This document shows positions 50,291 to 59,152 of a stretch of DNA of 64,000 nt, in pieces (the stretch's first letter is position 1; each line of letters opens with the position of its first letter). A program made the translations under genes and the position numbers. The notes beneath the pieces were generated by a model that saw only the letters and a list, made by a program, of their open reading frames with translations, did no database searches and was not told the DNA's origin. The stretch lies in NCBI RefSeq assembly GCF_030433675.1, contig NZ_JAROCB010000005.1, forward strand, positions 372,001 through 436,000, written 5' to 3'. The stretch comes from Leifsonia virtsii. GTDB lineage: Bacteria > Actinomycetota > Actinomycetes > Actinomycetales > Microbacteriaceae.

Positions 50291-51255
50291 CCCTCCGCGA
50301 CCTTCACGACCACCTTGCCGCGTGTGTGTCCGCCCTCCACGGCGCGGTGCGCATCCGCGATTTGCTCCAGCGCGAAGATCTGGTCGACGTGCGCCCGCAC
50401 GTTCCCGGCCTCCAGGAGTCGCGCGATCACCGCGAGGGCGTTGCCGTCGGGTGCCACCTTGTAGTCGGTGCCGCGGACGCCCGCAGCCGCGGTCTCCTCG
50501 GCGAAGGTCGGCCAGCTTCCCGTCGGGGCGTTCACGATGAGACCCCCGGGCCGCAGCGACTGAAGCGATCGGGTCCCCGTGTCGTCGTGGACGTTGCCGA
50601 CCAGGTCGATCACCACGTCGGCGTCGTGCACGACGTCCTCGAACCGTGTGGTCGTGTAGTCGATCACCTCGGCCGCGCCGAGGGAGCGCAGCCACGACGC
50701 CTTGCCGCCGGACGCGGTGGCGATCACGTGCGCGCCGAAGTACGACGCGAACTGCACCGCGAAGTGGCCGACCCCACCGCTCCCGGCGTGGATGAGCATC
50801 CGCTGCCCCTCATGCGCCTTCGCCACCTCGACCACCATGCCCCACGCCGTGAGCGCGGCGACGGGAACGGCGGCCGCCTCGATGTGGGACAGCGTCGACG
50901 GCTTCCTCACGACGCTCAGCGCCGGCACGGAGACGTACTCGGCGTAGCTCCCGCCGAAGCGCGGGACCATGACCATCCCGAAGACCTCGTCGCCCGGGCG
51001 GATCGGGTGGGCGCTGTACGGCGACTCCACCACGACACCGCTGAAGTCGTGCCCGAGCACCGCGGGGAACGAGTGGATGGCGCCGAACACCCCGCGCCCG
51101 GCCCGCGTCTTCGCGTCGATCGGATTCACGCTGGACGCGACCACCTTCACCAGGAACTCCGCGTTGACCTTGTCCGGGTAGGCGGTCTCGCCGATGCGGA
51201 GGGCTTCGGGCCCGCCCGGAGCGTCCAGGAGCGCGGCGCGCATCGTCTTCGGCAT
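50287..51255 (-). CDS. NADP-dependent quinone-oxidoreductase-like dehydrogenase (MDR superfamily, zinc-free)
   Basis: A 322-residue medium-chain reductase. The GroES-like N-domain (SSVNPIDAKTRAGRG, LGHDFSGVVVE) is followed by a Rossmann domain with AGSGGVGHFAVQFASYFGA (seen as AGSGGVGHFAVQ). The zinc-ligand cysteines are absent, as in quinone oxidoreductases. The ATG at 51255 has GAGGGGA upstream; an internal ATG at 51243 is possible. It probably reduces quinones or enones. No regulator is adjacent. Confidence 0.9.
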   Translation of the reverse strand: MPKTMRAALLDAPGGPEALRIGETAYPDKVNAEFLVKVVASSVNPIDAKTRAGRGVFGAIHSFPAVLGHDFSGVVVESPYSAHPIRPGDEVFGMVMVPRFGGSYAEYVSVPALSVVRKPSTLSHIEAAAVPVAALTAWGMVVEVAKAHEGQRMLIHAGSGGVGHFAVQFASYFGAHVIATASGGKASWLRSLGAAEVIDYTTTRFEDVVHDADVVIDLVGNVHDDTGTRSLQSLRPGGLIVNAPTGSWPTFAEETAAAGVRGTDYKVAPDGNALAVIARLLEAGNVRAHVDQIFALEQIADAHRAVEGGHTRGKVVVKVAEG

Positions 51256-51460
51256 TCGCTTTCCCCTCGTCGGATCCAAGTCCTGCGTGCCAGTCAAGCC
51301 TGCCCGTGCTTCGGGGGTGTTACCGTCGGGTCACCACATGTGAACAGTCTGTTTCGGATACCCCCAGGTCGTTCCCAGCGGCAGGCCGGATAGGATGCTG
51401 CGACCCGGGGCGGCGACGGCCGCCGGCTCCGGAGACGACGGCCGACCCGAGGAGCGACAG

Positions 51461-52219
51461 GTGCGACGACTGCTGCGGGTCGCCCGCGACCCCTTCGCCG
51501 TGCCGTTGCTCGCCCGGGGCTGGCAGCGCACGGTGCCGTGGCTGCTCGGGATCGGCACCCTGTGCGTGCTCGGCGGCCTCACGATCATCTGGGCAGCCCG
51601 GCTGACCGTTCCGTATCCCGTCTACGTGAGCGAGCTCGGCGCGCAGGGGGCGCCGACCGCCGGACCGTTCGCGGTCGCCCTGCTGCTGATCGCTGTGGGC
51701 GGGTTCGCGATCGCGCTCGCGAGCGGGCATGTGCGCTCGTCGGCGCCCCTGCTCGCCCGCTGGACGCCGGCGGCGACGCTGGGCTTCGCCGCGCTCTGCT
51801 TCGTGCTGGCGTCGCAGGTCACGTGCACGGCGTACTGCCCGGTCCCGCTGGTCGACCCCAAGTCGACGGTCCAGGATCTGGTGCACACGGTGTCCGCGGT
51901 CGTCGGTTTCGCGGCGGCGTGCTTCGCGATGCTGCAGGTCGGGTTCAGCCGTCGCCTGCCCCGGCTCTCGCTGCTGTCGCGGCTCAGCTGCGGGGCGGTC
52001 GCCGTCATCACCATCGTGGGAGGCCTGCTCGCGATCGTGCGGGTCGGCTCCGATGTGGGGGCCTGGCTGGAGCTGATCGGAACGACGGTCGCGATCGCCT
52101 GGATCGCGGTCTACGCGGTCGCGCTCGCCCGCGTCCCGCTCGGCTCGGGGACCGTGGTGGACGGTGCGGAAGCGGCGGCGGAGGAGCCGGAGGCGGGCGC
52201 GGCGCTCGACGTCGCCTGA
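51461..52219 (+). CDS. DUF998-like integral membrane protein
   Basis: A 252-residue protein with about six helices from residue 25 to 225. The motif PVYVSELGAQGAPTAGPF after the first helix resembles the DUF998 signature. The GTG at 51461 has GAGGAG six bases upstream and is preferred; an ATG at 51395 would add 22 residues without a good RBS. The Ala/Glu-rich tail overlaps the 3' end of the convergent YqaJ-like gene by 109 bp. The function of the family is unknown. Confidence 0.82.
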   Translation: MRRLLRVARDPFAVPLLARGWQRTVPWLLGIGTLCVLGGLTIIWAARLTVPYPVYVSELGAQGAPTAGPFAVALLLIAVGGFAIALASGHVRSSAPLLARWTPAATLGFAALCFVLASQVTCTAYCPVPLVDPKSTVQDLVHTVSAVVGFAAACFAMLQVGFSRRLPRLSLLSRLSCGAVAVITIVGGLLAIVRVGSDVGAWLELIGTTVAIAWIAVYAVALARVPLGSGTVVDGAEAAAEEPEAGAALDVA

Positions 52220-52893
52220 CGGAGCAGCTCGATCAGGTCGGCGGCGAGGGCGACCAGCTTCGCGATCTCAGCCTCGTCGCGGTCCACCCAGCGGCACTCC
52301 GGCTCGTCGCGCAGCGGGACGAAGCCGTCGTGCTGCTCCCAGACGAACAGGGTGCGCTCCGCGCCGAGCACGTACTGCTGCCACCAGATCTGGCGGAGGT
52401 AGTGGCGCGGGATGCTGCGGAAGGGCTTGTTGGTGGTCTTGATCTCGGCCAGCTCGATGCGACCGCCGGTGCGGAGGATGAGGCCGTCCGGCGTCGCCAG
52501 GTGCCGGCGGTCGCGCTCGGCGTGGAAGAGCAGGTCGGAGGGCTCGATGCCGTGGGTCGCCGCAACCCAGGCGGCGATCTCCGGCTCGCGCGAGCGCCCG
52601 TGCTGGGTGAACACGTTGCCGCTGAACCCTGTGCCGTGCAGCTTGTCGTACGCGGCGGCGCGCACCGAGCGCGGCGTCGACAGCTTCGCGACGTCGGTCG
52701 CGGTGATGCCGCGGCTGCGGGCGCGCAGCCAGCCCGCCCTGTCGCTGGAGCTCGCCACGACGCGCGCCAGGTGGCCGGTCTCGCCGGGGACGGCCGGGAT
52801 GACGGGCACGGGAGCGGGACGGGCGGGGCTCAGATCCGCGAGCACGGCCGGCCGGTACAGGTCGGCGGTGCGGTAGGGGGCGGAGTCGAGCAC
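52111..52893 (-). CDS. YqaJ-type (lambda exonuclease-like) nuclease domain protein
   Basis: A 260-residue protein with a restriction-nuclease-like fold. GITATDVAKL, then SREPEIAAWVAATHGI (first acidic residue), LATPDGLI (Asp) and ELAEIKTTNK (E-x-K) give the D/E...D...ExK metal site of the YqaJ/lambda-exonuclease group. IPRHYLRQIWWQQYVLGAE follows as usual. These proteins are usually phage or recombination exonucleases, but no phage or RecT gene is adjacent. The GTG start at 52893 has a weak RBS. The last 36 codons are low-complexity and antisense to the neighbouring gene. Confidence 0.82.
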   Translation of the reverse strand: MLDSAPYRTADLYRPAVLADLSPARPAPVPVIPAVPGETGHLARVVASSSDRAGWLRARSRGITATDVAKLSTPRSVRAAAYDKLHGTGFSGNVFTQHGRSREPEIAAWVAATHGIEPSDLLFHAERDRRHLATPDGLILRTGGRIELAEIKTTNKPFRSIPRHYLRQIWWQQYVLGAERTLFVWEQHDGFVPLRDEPECRWVDRDEAEIAKLVALAADLIELLRQATSSAAPASGSSAAASAPSTTVPEPSGTRASATA

Positions 52894-52928
52894 CTGTCCA
52901 TTGTGCCGCGTCCGGCCGACCCCGGCTG

Positions 52929-53972
52929 TCACTCCACGCGCGTCGCGCCGAGTTGCCTCCGCGCCTCGTCGATCGTCGCGAGCGTGTCCAAGGCCTCCGA
53001 CAGCGGGTGGAGCGGCGACTCCGTGCGGCCCTCCGCGACGTACCGGGCGAGTGCCGCGGCCTCGTACGCCATGCCATCGCGGTGTGGGCGGCCGTACGGG
53101 TCGCGCCAGTGCGCGGCGAGCGTCCCGTCCGCCCGGACCACCCGGATGCCGCTGGGGCCCCAGAACGGGCTGTCCGTCTCCACGCGTGCCTCGCTGCCGC
53201 AGATGGTGGCAAGCGACGGGGTGCCGGCGAGCAGGGTCGTGCTCAGCAGGGCCTGCGCGCCGGAGGCGGAGGACAGCACGAGGGCGGCCTGCTCGTCGAC
53301 GCCCGTGGAGGCGAGGGTGCCGGTCGCGACGATCCCGGCCGGGGCGCCCAGCGCGAACGACGCCCAGGAGACGGTGTAGACACCGAGGTCGAGTAGGGCT
53401 CCTCCCGCCAGGGCGGGGTCCCACAGCCGGCTCGCCGGGTCGAAGGCCGCGCGACCGCCGAAGTCCGCGGTGACGACGCGGAGCTCGCCGAGCGCGCCGC
53501 GGTCGAGCAGCTGGCGGACGATGTCGGTCTGCGGCAGGTACCGCGTCCACATCGCCTCCATCGCGAACACCCCGGCCTCTCGCGCCGCCGCAACGATCCG
53601 TCTGGCCTGCTCGGCGGTGACCGCCATCGGCTTCTCGATCAGGACGTGCTTGCCCGCCGCGATCGCGAGCAGCGCGTGCTCGAGGTGCTCGCTGTGCGGG
53701 GTGGCGACGTAGACCACGTCGATGTCCGGGTCGGCGACCAGCGCTTCGTACGAGCCGTGCGACCGCTCCACCCCGTGCGCCGCCGCGAACGCCGCGGCGC
53801 GCTCGGCGGAGCGCGACCCCGCGGCGACGACGCGCTGACGGGTGTGCCGGTGCAGCGCGTCGGTGAAGTCGGCGGCGATCACGCCGGGGCCGAGCACGCC
53901 CCAGCGCAGCGGCGGCGCGTCGGCCGGGTCGGGATGCCGCGGCTGGGGCAGCGTGGAGAGGTCGTCGGTCAT
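52929..53972 (-). CDS. Gfo/Idh/MocA family oxidoreductase (1)
   Basis: An NAD(P)-dependent sugar dehydrogenase-like protein, 347 residues. The Rossmann domain has WGVLGPGVIAADF, VATPHSEH and IEKPMA (catalytic EKP). The C-terminal alpha/beta domain has GGALLDLGVYTVSW, with His missing from the usual GG-x-x-x-D-x-G-x-H motif (Tyr instead), a variant found in the dihydrodiol-dehydrogenase branch. RBS GGAGGCGAG. It follows the ThuA-like gene on the minus strand and probably ends that operon. The substrate is unknown. Confidence 0.88.
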   Translation of the reverse strand: MTDDLSTLPQPRHPDPADAPPLRWGVLGPGVIAADFTDALHRHTRQRVVAAGSRSAERAAAFAAAHGVERSHGSYEALVADPDIDVVYVATPHSEHLEHALLAIAAGKHVLIEKPMAVTAEQARRIVAAAREAGVFAMEAMWTRYLPQTDIVRQLLDRGALGELRVVTADFGGRAAFDPASRLWDPALAGGALLDLGVYTVSWASFALGAPAGIVATGTLASTGVDEQAALVLSSASGAQALLSTTLLAGTPSLATICGSEARVETDSPFWGPSGIRVVRADGTLAAHWRDPYGRPHRDGMAYEAAALARYVAEGRTESPLHPLSEALDTLATIDEARRQLGATRVE

Positions 53973-54013
53973 CGTCTCGCCTCCGTGTCGTTCGTCAGGG
54001 TCCGGGCCGCCGG

Positions 54014-54742
54014 TCAGACCGGCTGCGGGTTGGACACTTCGGGCGCCTGGCGTGCGCCGGAGACCGGCGCCGCCCACCGGACCCCGTTGGCGAGCACCCG
54101 CCGCACCTGCGGGTGGAAGTAGACGGGGTACTCCTGGTCGCCGGGGCTGAAGTAGAAGATCTTGCCGCGGCCGCGCGTGAACGTCACGCCGGAGCGGAAC
54201 ACCTCGCCGCCCGTGAACGAGCTGATGAACACCAGGTCGTCGGGCGTCGGGATGTCGAAGAACTCCCCGTACATCTCCTGCGCCTCGATCACGATCGGCT
54301 GCCCGACGCCCTCCGCGATCGGGTGGGTCGGGTTCACGTTCCAGACCAGCTCGCGCTCGCCGCCCTGCGGGTTGCGCCAGCGCAGCGAGCAGGTGGTGCC
54401 GAGCATCCGGATGAAGATCTTCGAGAAGTGCCCGGAGTGCAGCACGATGAGTCCCATCCCGCCGAGCACGTGCTGCCGCACCCGCTCGACGACCTCGTCG
54501 GAGACACGGTCGTGCGCGATGTGGCCCCACCAGAGCAGGACGTCGGTCTCATCGAGGGCCTGCTCGCTCAGGCCGTGCTCCGGGTCGTCGAGGGTCGCGG
54601 TGCGCACCTCGACCTCGTCGCCGAGCAGCTCCCGCAGGCCCTCGGCGATGGCGCCGTGGATGCCGTGCGGGTAGATCGCGGCGATCTCGGGCTGGGTCGC
54701 CTCGTGGACGCCCTCGTTCCAGACGGTGACGCGCAGTGCCAT
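54014..54742 (-). CDS. ThuA-like domain protein
   Basis: A 242-residue protein of the ThuA (type-1 glutamine-amidotransferase-like) fold: [38 protein letters not shown] and [13 protein letters not shown]. The usual amidotransferase cysteine is absent. ThuA in rhizobia works beside the Gfo/Idh dehydrogenase ThuB in trehalose use through 3-keto sugars, so a role in handling oxidised glycosides is plausible. AAGGAG lies seven bases before the ATG at 54742; an ATG at 54748 forms an ATGA overlap with the upstream stop but is too close to that site. Confidence 0.85.
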   Translation of the reverse strand: MALRVTVWNEGVHEATQPEIAAIYPHGIHGAIAEGLRELLGDEVEVRTATLDDPEHGLSEQALDETDVLLWWGHIAHDRVSDEVVERVRQHVLGGMGLIVLHSGHFSKIFIRMLGTTCSLRWRNPQGGERELVWNVNPTHPIAEGVGQPIVIEAQEMYGEFFDIPTPDDLVFISSFTGGEVFRSGVTFTRGRGKIFYFSPGDQEYPVYFHPQVRRVLANGVRWAAPVSGARQAPEVSNPQPV

Positions 54743-54744
54743 GG

Positions 54745-55896
54745 TCATGCTCCTTCGGTGGCGGCGGTGCCGGCGGTGGCGCCGTCCGCGTTGGTGGCGG
54801 GGGAGAGGCGCACCTCGGCGCCGATGCGGGCCGACTCGTAGGCGGCGTCGATGACGCGCGCTCGGTCGAGGGCGAGCGAGCCGTCCCAGTTCGACCAGTT
54901 CGCCGGGTCGGCGACGTGCTCGAGGAAGGTCTCGACCACGGCCAGGTGGCCGCGGCCCGGGTCGGCGGTGACCGTGATGTCCTGGCTCTCCTCGCCCTCA
55001 CCGGTGAAGATGGTCAGCTCGCCGGAGGGCGCGTAGTCGACGACGCGCAGGTCGGCGCCGCCCTCGGTGCCGTACAGGGTGATGCCGAACTCGTCGCCGG
55101 CCGGGCGGTACGCCGCCCAGCTGGTCTCGATGACGATGGAGCCGCCGCCCTCGAGGCGGAGCAGCAGGCTCGCCAGGTCTTCCACCTCGTAGGCGGAGTC
55201 GACGTTCTGCTTGACCGATCCGGTCGAGCCGCCGCGGCCGCGGTTCCCGAGCTCCGCGTGCGTCACGGCCGACACCGCCTGCACGCGCGGCTCGCCGAAG
55301 AAGTGCAGCGCGTAGTCGAGCACGTGGACGCCGATGTCGATCAGCGGACCGCCGCCGGCCATCTCGCGGTTGGTGAACCAGCTGCCGAGCGCGGGGATGC
55401 CCGCCCGCCTCAGCCAGATCGCCCGCGCGTGGTACGGCCGGCCGATCTGCCCGCCGTCGATCGCGGCCTTGAGCGCTTCGATGTCGCCACGGCGCCGGTG
55501 GTTGAAGGCGACCTCCAGCACACGGCCGGCACGGTGTGCGGCGTCGACCATGGTCTGCGCCTCGGCCGCGGTGCGGGCGATCGGTTTCTCGCTGAGCACG
55601 TGGAGGCCGGCCTCCAGAGCTCCGACGGCGATGGGGGCGTGCAGGAAGGTCGGGACGGCGACGCTGACCAGGTCGAGGTCGCCCTCGGCGACGAGGTCCT
55701 TCCAGTCCCGGTGCAGTCGCGTCAGGCCGTACTGCTCTCCGAGTTCGGCCCGGGGGCCGTCCTCCATGCCGGCTATGGCGACGAGCTCGACGCCGGGGAG
55801 CGCGTCGTAGGCGGCCATGTGCTGCTGGCCGGCCCAGCCGAGGCCGATCACTCCGGCGCGGAGGGGGCGGCCGAGGGGTTCGCTGTGCGTGCTCAC
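54745..55896 (-). CDS. Gfo/Idh/MocA family oxidoreductase (2)
   Basis: A 383-residue dehydrogenase-like protein. [17 protein letters not shown] is the dinucleotide-binding loop, SEKPIA the catalytic EKP, and [19 protein letters not shown] the conserved GG-x-x-x-D-x-G-x-H with His intact. The GTG start has AAAGGAG upstream. It is first in a minus-strand operon with the ThuA-like protein and dehydrogenase 1. About 75 bp downstream of the ROK repressor gene, so that repressor may be co-transcribed. Confidence 0.9.
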   Translation of the reverse strand: MSTHSEPLGRPLRAGVIGLGWAGQQHMAAYDALPGVELVAIAGMEDGPRAELGEQYGLTRLHRDWKDLVAEGDLDLVSVAVPTFLHAPIAVGALEAGLHVLSEKPIARTAAEAQTMVDAAHRAGRVLEVAFNHRRRGDIEALKAAIDGGQIGRPYHARAIWLRRAGIPALGSWFTNREMAGGGPLIDIGVHVLDYALHFFGEPRVQAVSAVTHAELGNRGRGGSTGSVKQNVDSAYEVEDLASLLLRLEGGGSIVIETSWAAYRPAGDEFGITLYGTEGGADLRVVDYAPSGELTIFTGEGEESQDITVTADPGRGHLAVVETFLEHVADPANWSNWDGSLALDRARVIDAAYESARIGAEVRLSPATNADGATAGTAATEGA

Positions 55897-55970
55897 GGCA
55901 CTCCTTTCAGGGTGGTTCGAATCGATTCGAGGATGGTCGTGGTGGTCGGTGGTGGAATCCGCCGCGGGGG

Positions 55971-57161
55971 TCAGCGGAACAGGGTGCGCGGGATGCCGAT
56001 GTTCGGATCGAGGGCGCGCTGGATGACCATGATGGCCGCACCCATGGCGCCGCCGGTCTCGCCGGAGCGGGACTGGGTGATGGTCAGGTGCTGCGTCGCC
56101 AGCGGGGTGGACCGCTGGTAGACGACCTCGCGCATCCCGGCGAGGAGCTGCTCGCCGACGCGGGAGAGACTGCCGCCGACGACGATCATCGACGGGTTCA
56201 GGAGGTTGACGCACGTGGCGACGACGGCGCCGAGGTCGCGGCCGGCCTGGCGGATGGCCTCCTGCACGACCGGGTTGCCGCTGCGGGCGAGCTCGACGAC
56301 GTCGTCGCTCGTCTCGGCGGCGAAACCGGCCTCGCTGAGCGCCCGGGCGATGGCGGGCCCGCTGACCAGCGATTCGAGGTCGGCGTCCTGCTCCCCGTGG
56401 CTCGGCGTGTCCGTTCCGAACGGCACGCGGACGTGGCCGAGGTCTCCCGCGGAACCGAGGGCGCCGCGCTGCAGTCGGCCGCCCGCGATGATGCCGGCAC
56501 CGACGCCGGTGGCCACCTTCACGAACAGCAGGTCCGTCTCGTCCGGCCACATCAGGGCCTGCTCGCCGAGTGCGAGCAGGTTCACATCGTTGTCGACGAG
56601 CACCGGCACGTCGAAGACACGGCGGATGTACGCGGGGATGTCGAACCGGTCCCATCCGGGCATGATCGGCGGGTTCACCGGGAGCCCCGTGGAGTGCTCC
56701 ACCGGACCCGGCACGCCGACGCCGACGCCGATCAGCTCCTCCGGTTGGCGGCCGGAGGCGATGTAGAGCTCGCTCGCCGCCTCGAGCGCCCAGTCGAGCA
56801 CGCGGCGAGGGCCCTCGGCGATGTCGAGCCTGCGCGACTCGCTCGCCGTGATGTTGCCGGCGAGGTCGGCCAGCGCGACGACCCCGTGCGTCGCGCCGAG
56901 GTCGATGGCGACGATCACCCGGGAGTCGGGGTTGAAGCGGATGCGCGCGGGAGGGCGGCCGCCGGACGAGACGTCGTCGCCCGCCGGGACGACGAGGCCG
57001 GCCCCGGTGAGGATGTCGATGCGCGCGGCGATGGTGGAGCGCGCGAGGCCGGTCAGCTCGGCGAGCTGCGCGCGGGTGCGCGGGACGCCGTCGCGCAGGA
57101 TCGCCAGCAGCTCGGCGGCGTCTGCGGCGACGAGCACCGAGTCTCGCGCGCTGTCGGTCAT
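55971..57161 (-). CDS. ROK-family transcriptional repressor (NagC/XylR type)
   Basis: A 396-residue regulator. The N-terminal winged helix-turn-helix is TRAQLAELTGLARSTIAARID (residues about 31-51; core LAELTGLARSTIAARI). The ROK domain starts at about 85 (IVAIDLGATHGVVAL) with a VPGPVE loop. The zinc motif CGxxGCxE of ROK kinases is absent, and SAGDLGHVRVPFG stands in its place, which fits a regulator rather than a kinase. It is divergent from the sugar-isomerase operon at 57306; an inverted repeat within that promoter is its likely site. Confidence 0.9.
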   Translation of the reverse strand: MTDSARDSVLVAADAAELLAILRDGVPRTRAQLAELTGLARSTIAARIDILTGAGLVVPAGDDVSSGGRPPARIRFNPDSRVIVAIDLGATHGVVALADLAGNITASESRRLDIAEGPRRVLDWALEAASELYIASGRQPEELIGVGVGVPGPVEHSTGLPVNPPIMPGWDRFDIPAYIRRVFDVPVLVDNDVNLLALGEQALMWPDETDLLFVKVATGVGAGIIAGGRLQRGALGSAGDLGHVRVPFGTDTPSHGEQDADLESLVSGPAIARALSEAGFAAETSDDVVELARSGNPVVQEAIRQAGRDLGAVVATCVNLLNPSMIVVGGSLSRVGEQLLAGMREVVYQRSTPLATQHLTITQSRSGETGGAMGAAIMVIQRALDPNIGIPRTLFR

Positions 57162-57225
57162 AGCGCCATTGAACCACAGTGTCGGCTCGCGGCTCAAAGT
57201 TATGCACGCACTGATCGACTTTTGT

Positions 57226-57254
57226 TTGACATCCGGCAGAAGTCCGGATTGAAT
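57226..57254 (+). promoter_or_regulatory. Promoter with inverted repeat in the spacer, before the sugar-isomerase operon
   Basis: TTGACA (57226-57231) and TTGAAT (57249-57254) with 17-nt spacing. Between them ATCCGG (57231-57236) and CCGGAT (57244-57249) form an inverted repeat with a 7-nt centre, so a bound protein would occupy the promoter spacer. The ROK repressor is encoded divergently 65 bp away. Confidence 0.7.
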
Positions 57255-57305
57255 GGACAAAGGCCAACCGGCTCATCCCCATGAACGAACTCGACGAGGA
57301 GAACA

Positions 57306-58049
57306 GTGTCGACGTCAAAAGTCTCCGTGCAGCTGTACACGGTCCGTGAGCTCCTGACGGAGGACACGGTCGGAACCCTGAAGCGGATCGCCGAGATCGG
57401 GTTCACGCAGGTCGAGCCGTTCGCGTTCCTCAGCTTCGGCGACGCGCTCCGCCAGGGCCTCTCAGAGGCCGGGCTCTCGGCCCCCACCACCCACCAGGGC
57501 TTCATCGGGGGAGACCTCGACGAGGTGTTCGGCGCCGCGAAGGAGCTGGGCATCCAGACCGTCATCGACCCGTTCGTCGCCCCGGAGAAGTGGCAGAGCG
57601 CCGCCGATGTCGCGCAGACCGCCGAGCAGCTCAACGCCGCGGCCGAGGTCGCGGCGAAGCACGGCATCCGCGTCGGGTACCACAACCACGACCACGAGAT
57701 CTCCAGCACGATCGAGGGCGTCACCGCGCTCGAGTTCTTCGCGGGGAAGCTCGCGCCGGAGGTCGTGCTCGAGGTCGACACGTACTGGGTGGCCGTCGGC
57801 GGCGTCGACCCGGTCGCCTACCTCCCGAAGCTCGGCGACCGCGTCGTCGCGCTGCACATCAAGGACGGCCCCGGCACCCACGAGACCAAGGATCAGGTGG
57901 CGGTGGGCCAGGGCTCGCTCCCGGTCGAGCAGATCATCGCGGCAGCGCCGGACGCGCTGCGCGTGATCGAGCTCGACGACTCGCGCGGCGACCGGTTCCA
58001 GGCCGTCGCCGACAGCTTCGCCTTCCTCACCTCGAAGGGCCTCGCATGA
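57306..58049 (+). CDS. Sugar phosphate isomerase/epimerase-like TIM barrel (1)
   Basis: A 247-residue xylose-isomerase-like barrel. VSVQLYTVRELL opens the barrel. VGYHNHDHEI, LEVDTYW and LHIKDGPG carry the usual His/Glu/Asp metal ligands. GTG start behind GAGGAG. The next gene, a Gfo/Idh dehydrogenase, overlaps by four bases. In related clusters such proteins epimerise, isomerise or eliminate from keto sugars. The exact reaction is not readable. Confidence 0.9.
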   Translation: MSTSKVSVQLYTVRELLTEDTVGTLKRIAEIGFTQVEPFAFLSFGDALRQGLSEAGLSAPTTHQGFIGGDLDEVFGAAKELGIQTVIDPFVAPEKWQSAADVAQTAEQLNAAAEVAAKHGIRVGYHNHDHEISSTIEGVTALEFFAGKLAPEVVLEVDTYWVAVGGVDPVAYLPKLGDRVVALHIKDGPGTHETKDQVAVGQGSLPVEQIIAAAPDALRVIELDDSRGDRFQAVADSFAFLTSKGLA

Positions 58050-59143
58050 CCGCCGGGCGAGTGGGCGTCGGCGTCATCGGCGCCGGAGTGATCAGCAACC
58101 AGTACCTCGAGAACCTCACCTCGTTCCCCGACCTCGACGTCCGCTTCGTCGCCGACATCGACCTCGAGCGGGCCAAGGCGCAGGCCGAGAAATACGGCGT
58201 CGCGGGCTCCGGCACGGTGGAGGAGCTGCTGGCCGACGACGCGATCGAGATCGTCGTCAACCTGACCATCCCGAAGGTGCACGTCGAGGTCGCGCTGCAG
58301 GTGCTCGCCGCGGGCAAGAACGTCTGGAGCGAGAAGCCGTTCGCCCTCGACCGCGCCAGCGGCACAAAGCTGCTCGAGGCCGCGCACGCCAAGGGACTCC
58401 GCGTCGCGACCGCGCCGGACACCTTCCTCGGCGCGGGCATCCAGTCGGCGCGCCGGCTGATCGAGAACGGCGACATCGGCGTTCCGCTCACGGCGCTCAC
58501 GCTCATGCAGAGCCCCGGCCCGGAGTCGTGGCACCCCAACCCCGACTTCCTGTTCCAGGAGGGCGCAGGCCCGCTGTTCGACATCGGCCCGTACTATCTC
58601 ACCGCCCTCGTGCAGCTCTTCGGGCCCGTCGCCCGCGTGAGCGCCAGCGCCTCGAAGGCGCGGGAGACCCGCGTCATCGGCTCGGGCCCGCGCGCCGGCG
58701 AGGAGTTCGCCGTGACCGTGCCGACCCACGTGAGCGCGCTGTACGAGTTCGAGAGCGGGCAGACGGCGCAGGCTGTGTTCAGCTTCGACTCGAAGCTCGG
58801 CCGCACGCAGTTCGAGGTCGCGGGCGCCGACGGCACGCTCGTCGTGCCCGACCCGAACACCTTCGAGGGCGAGCTGCTCGTCCACGGCGGCGACGGAATC
58901 GAGACCCTCCCGTCGACCGGGACCTCGGCCGGCCGCGGCATCGGCGTCGTCGAGCTCGCCCGTGCGATCCGTGCCGGTGTGCCGGAGCGGGCGTCCGGCG
59001 AGCAGGCGTACCACGTGCTCGACATCATGGTCTCGACCATCGAGGCGGGCGAGTCCCGCACGCCGGTCGAGGTGCAGAGCACGGTCGAGGTCGCCCCGGC
59101 GTTGCCGGAGGACTGGGATCCGCGCGCGGAGACCCTGGCGTAG
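58046..59143 (+). CDS. Gfo/Idh/MocA family oxidoreductase (3)
   Basis: A 365-residue dehydrogenase-like protein. Dinucleotide loop VGVIGAGVISNQYL, catalytic SEKPFA, and GAGPLFDIGPYYLTAL in place of GG-x-x-x-D-x-G-x-H, where the His is replaced by Tyr. Coupled to the TIM-barrel gene by an ATGA overlap. It is part of the four-gene plus-strand operon 57306-61350. Confidence 0.9.
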   Translation: MTAGRVGVGVIGAGVISNQYLENLTSFPDLDVRFVADIDLERAKAQAEKYGVAGSGTVEELLADDAIEIVVNLTIPKVHVEVALQVLAAGKNVWSEKPFALDRASGTKLLEAAHAKGLRVATAPDTFLGAGIQSARRLIENGDIGVPLTALTLMQSPGPESWHPNPDFLFQEGAGPLFDIGPYYLTALVQLFGPVARVSASASKARETRVIGSGPRAGEEFAVTVPTHVSALYEFESGQTAQAVFSFDSKLGRTQFEVAGADGTLVVPDPNTFEGELLVHGGDGIETLPSTGTSAGRGIGVVELARAIRAGVPERASGEQAYHVLDIMVSTIEAGESRTPVEVQSTVEVAPALPEDWDPRAETLA

Positions 59144-59152
59144 GCGGCCGAG

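Noticed and set aside
52111-52893. YqaJ-like gene as evidence of a prophage
   Set aside because: No integrase, terminase, capsid or attachment site nearby, and neighbours are metabolic genes.
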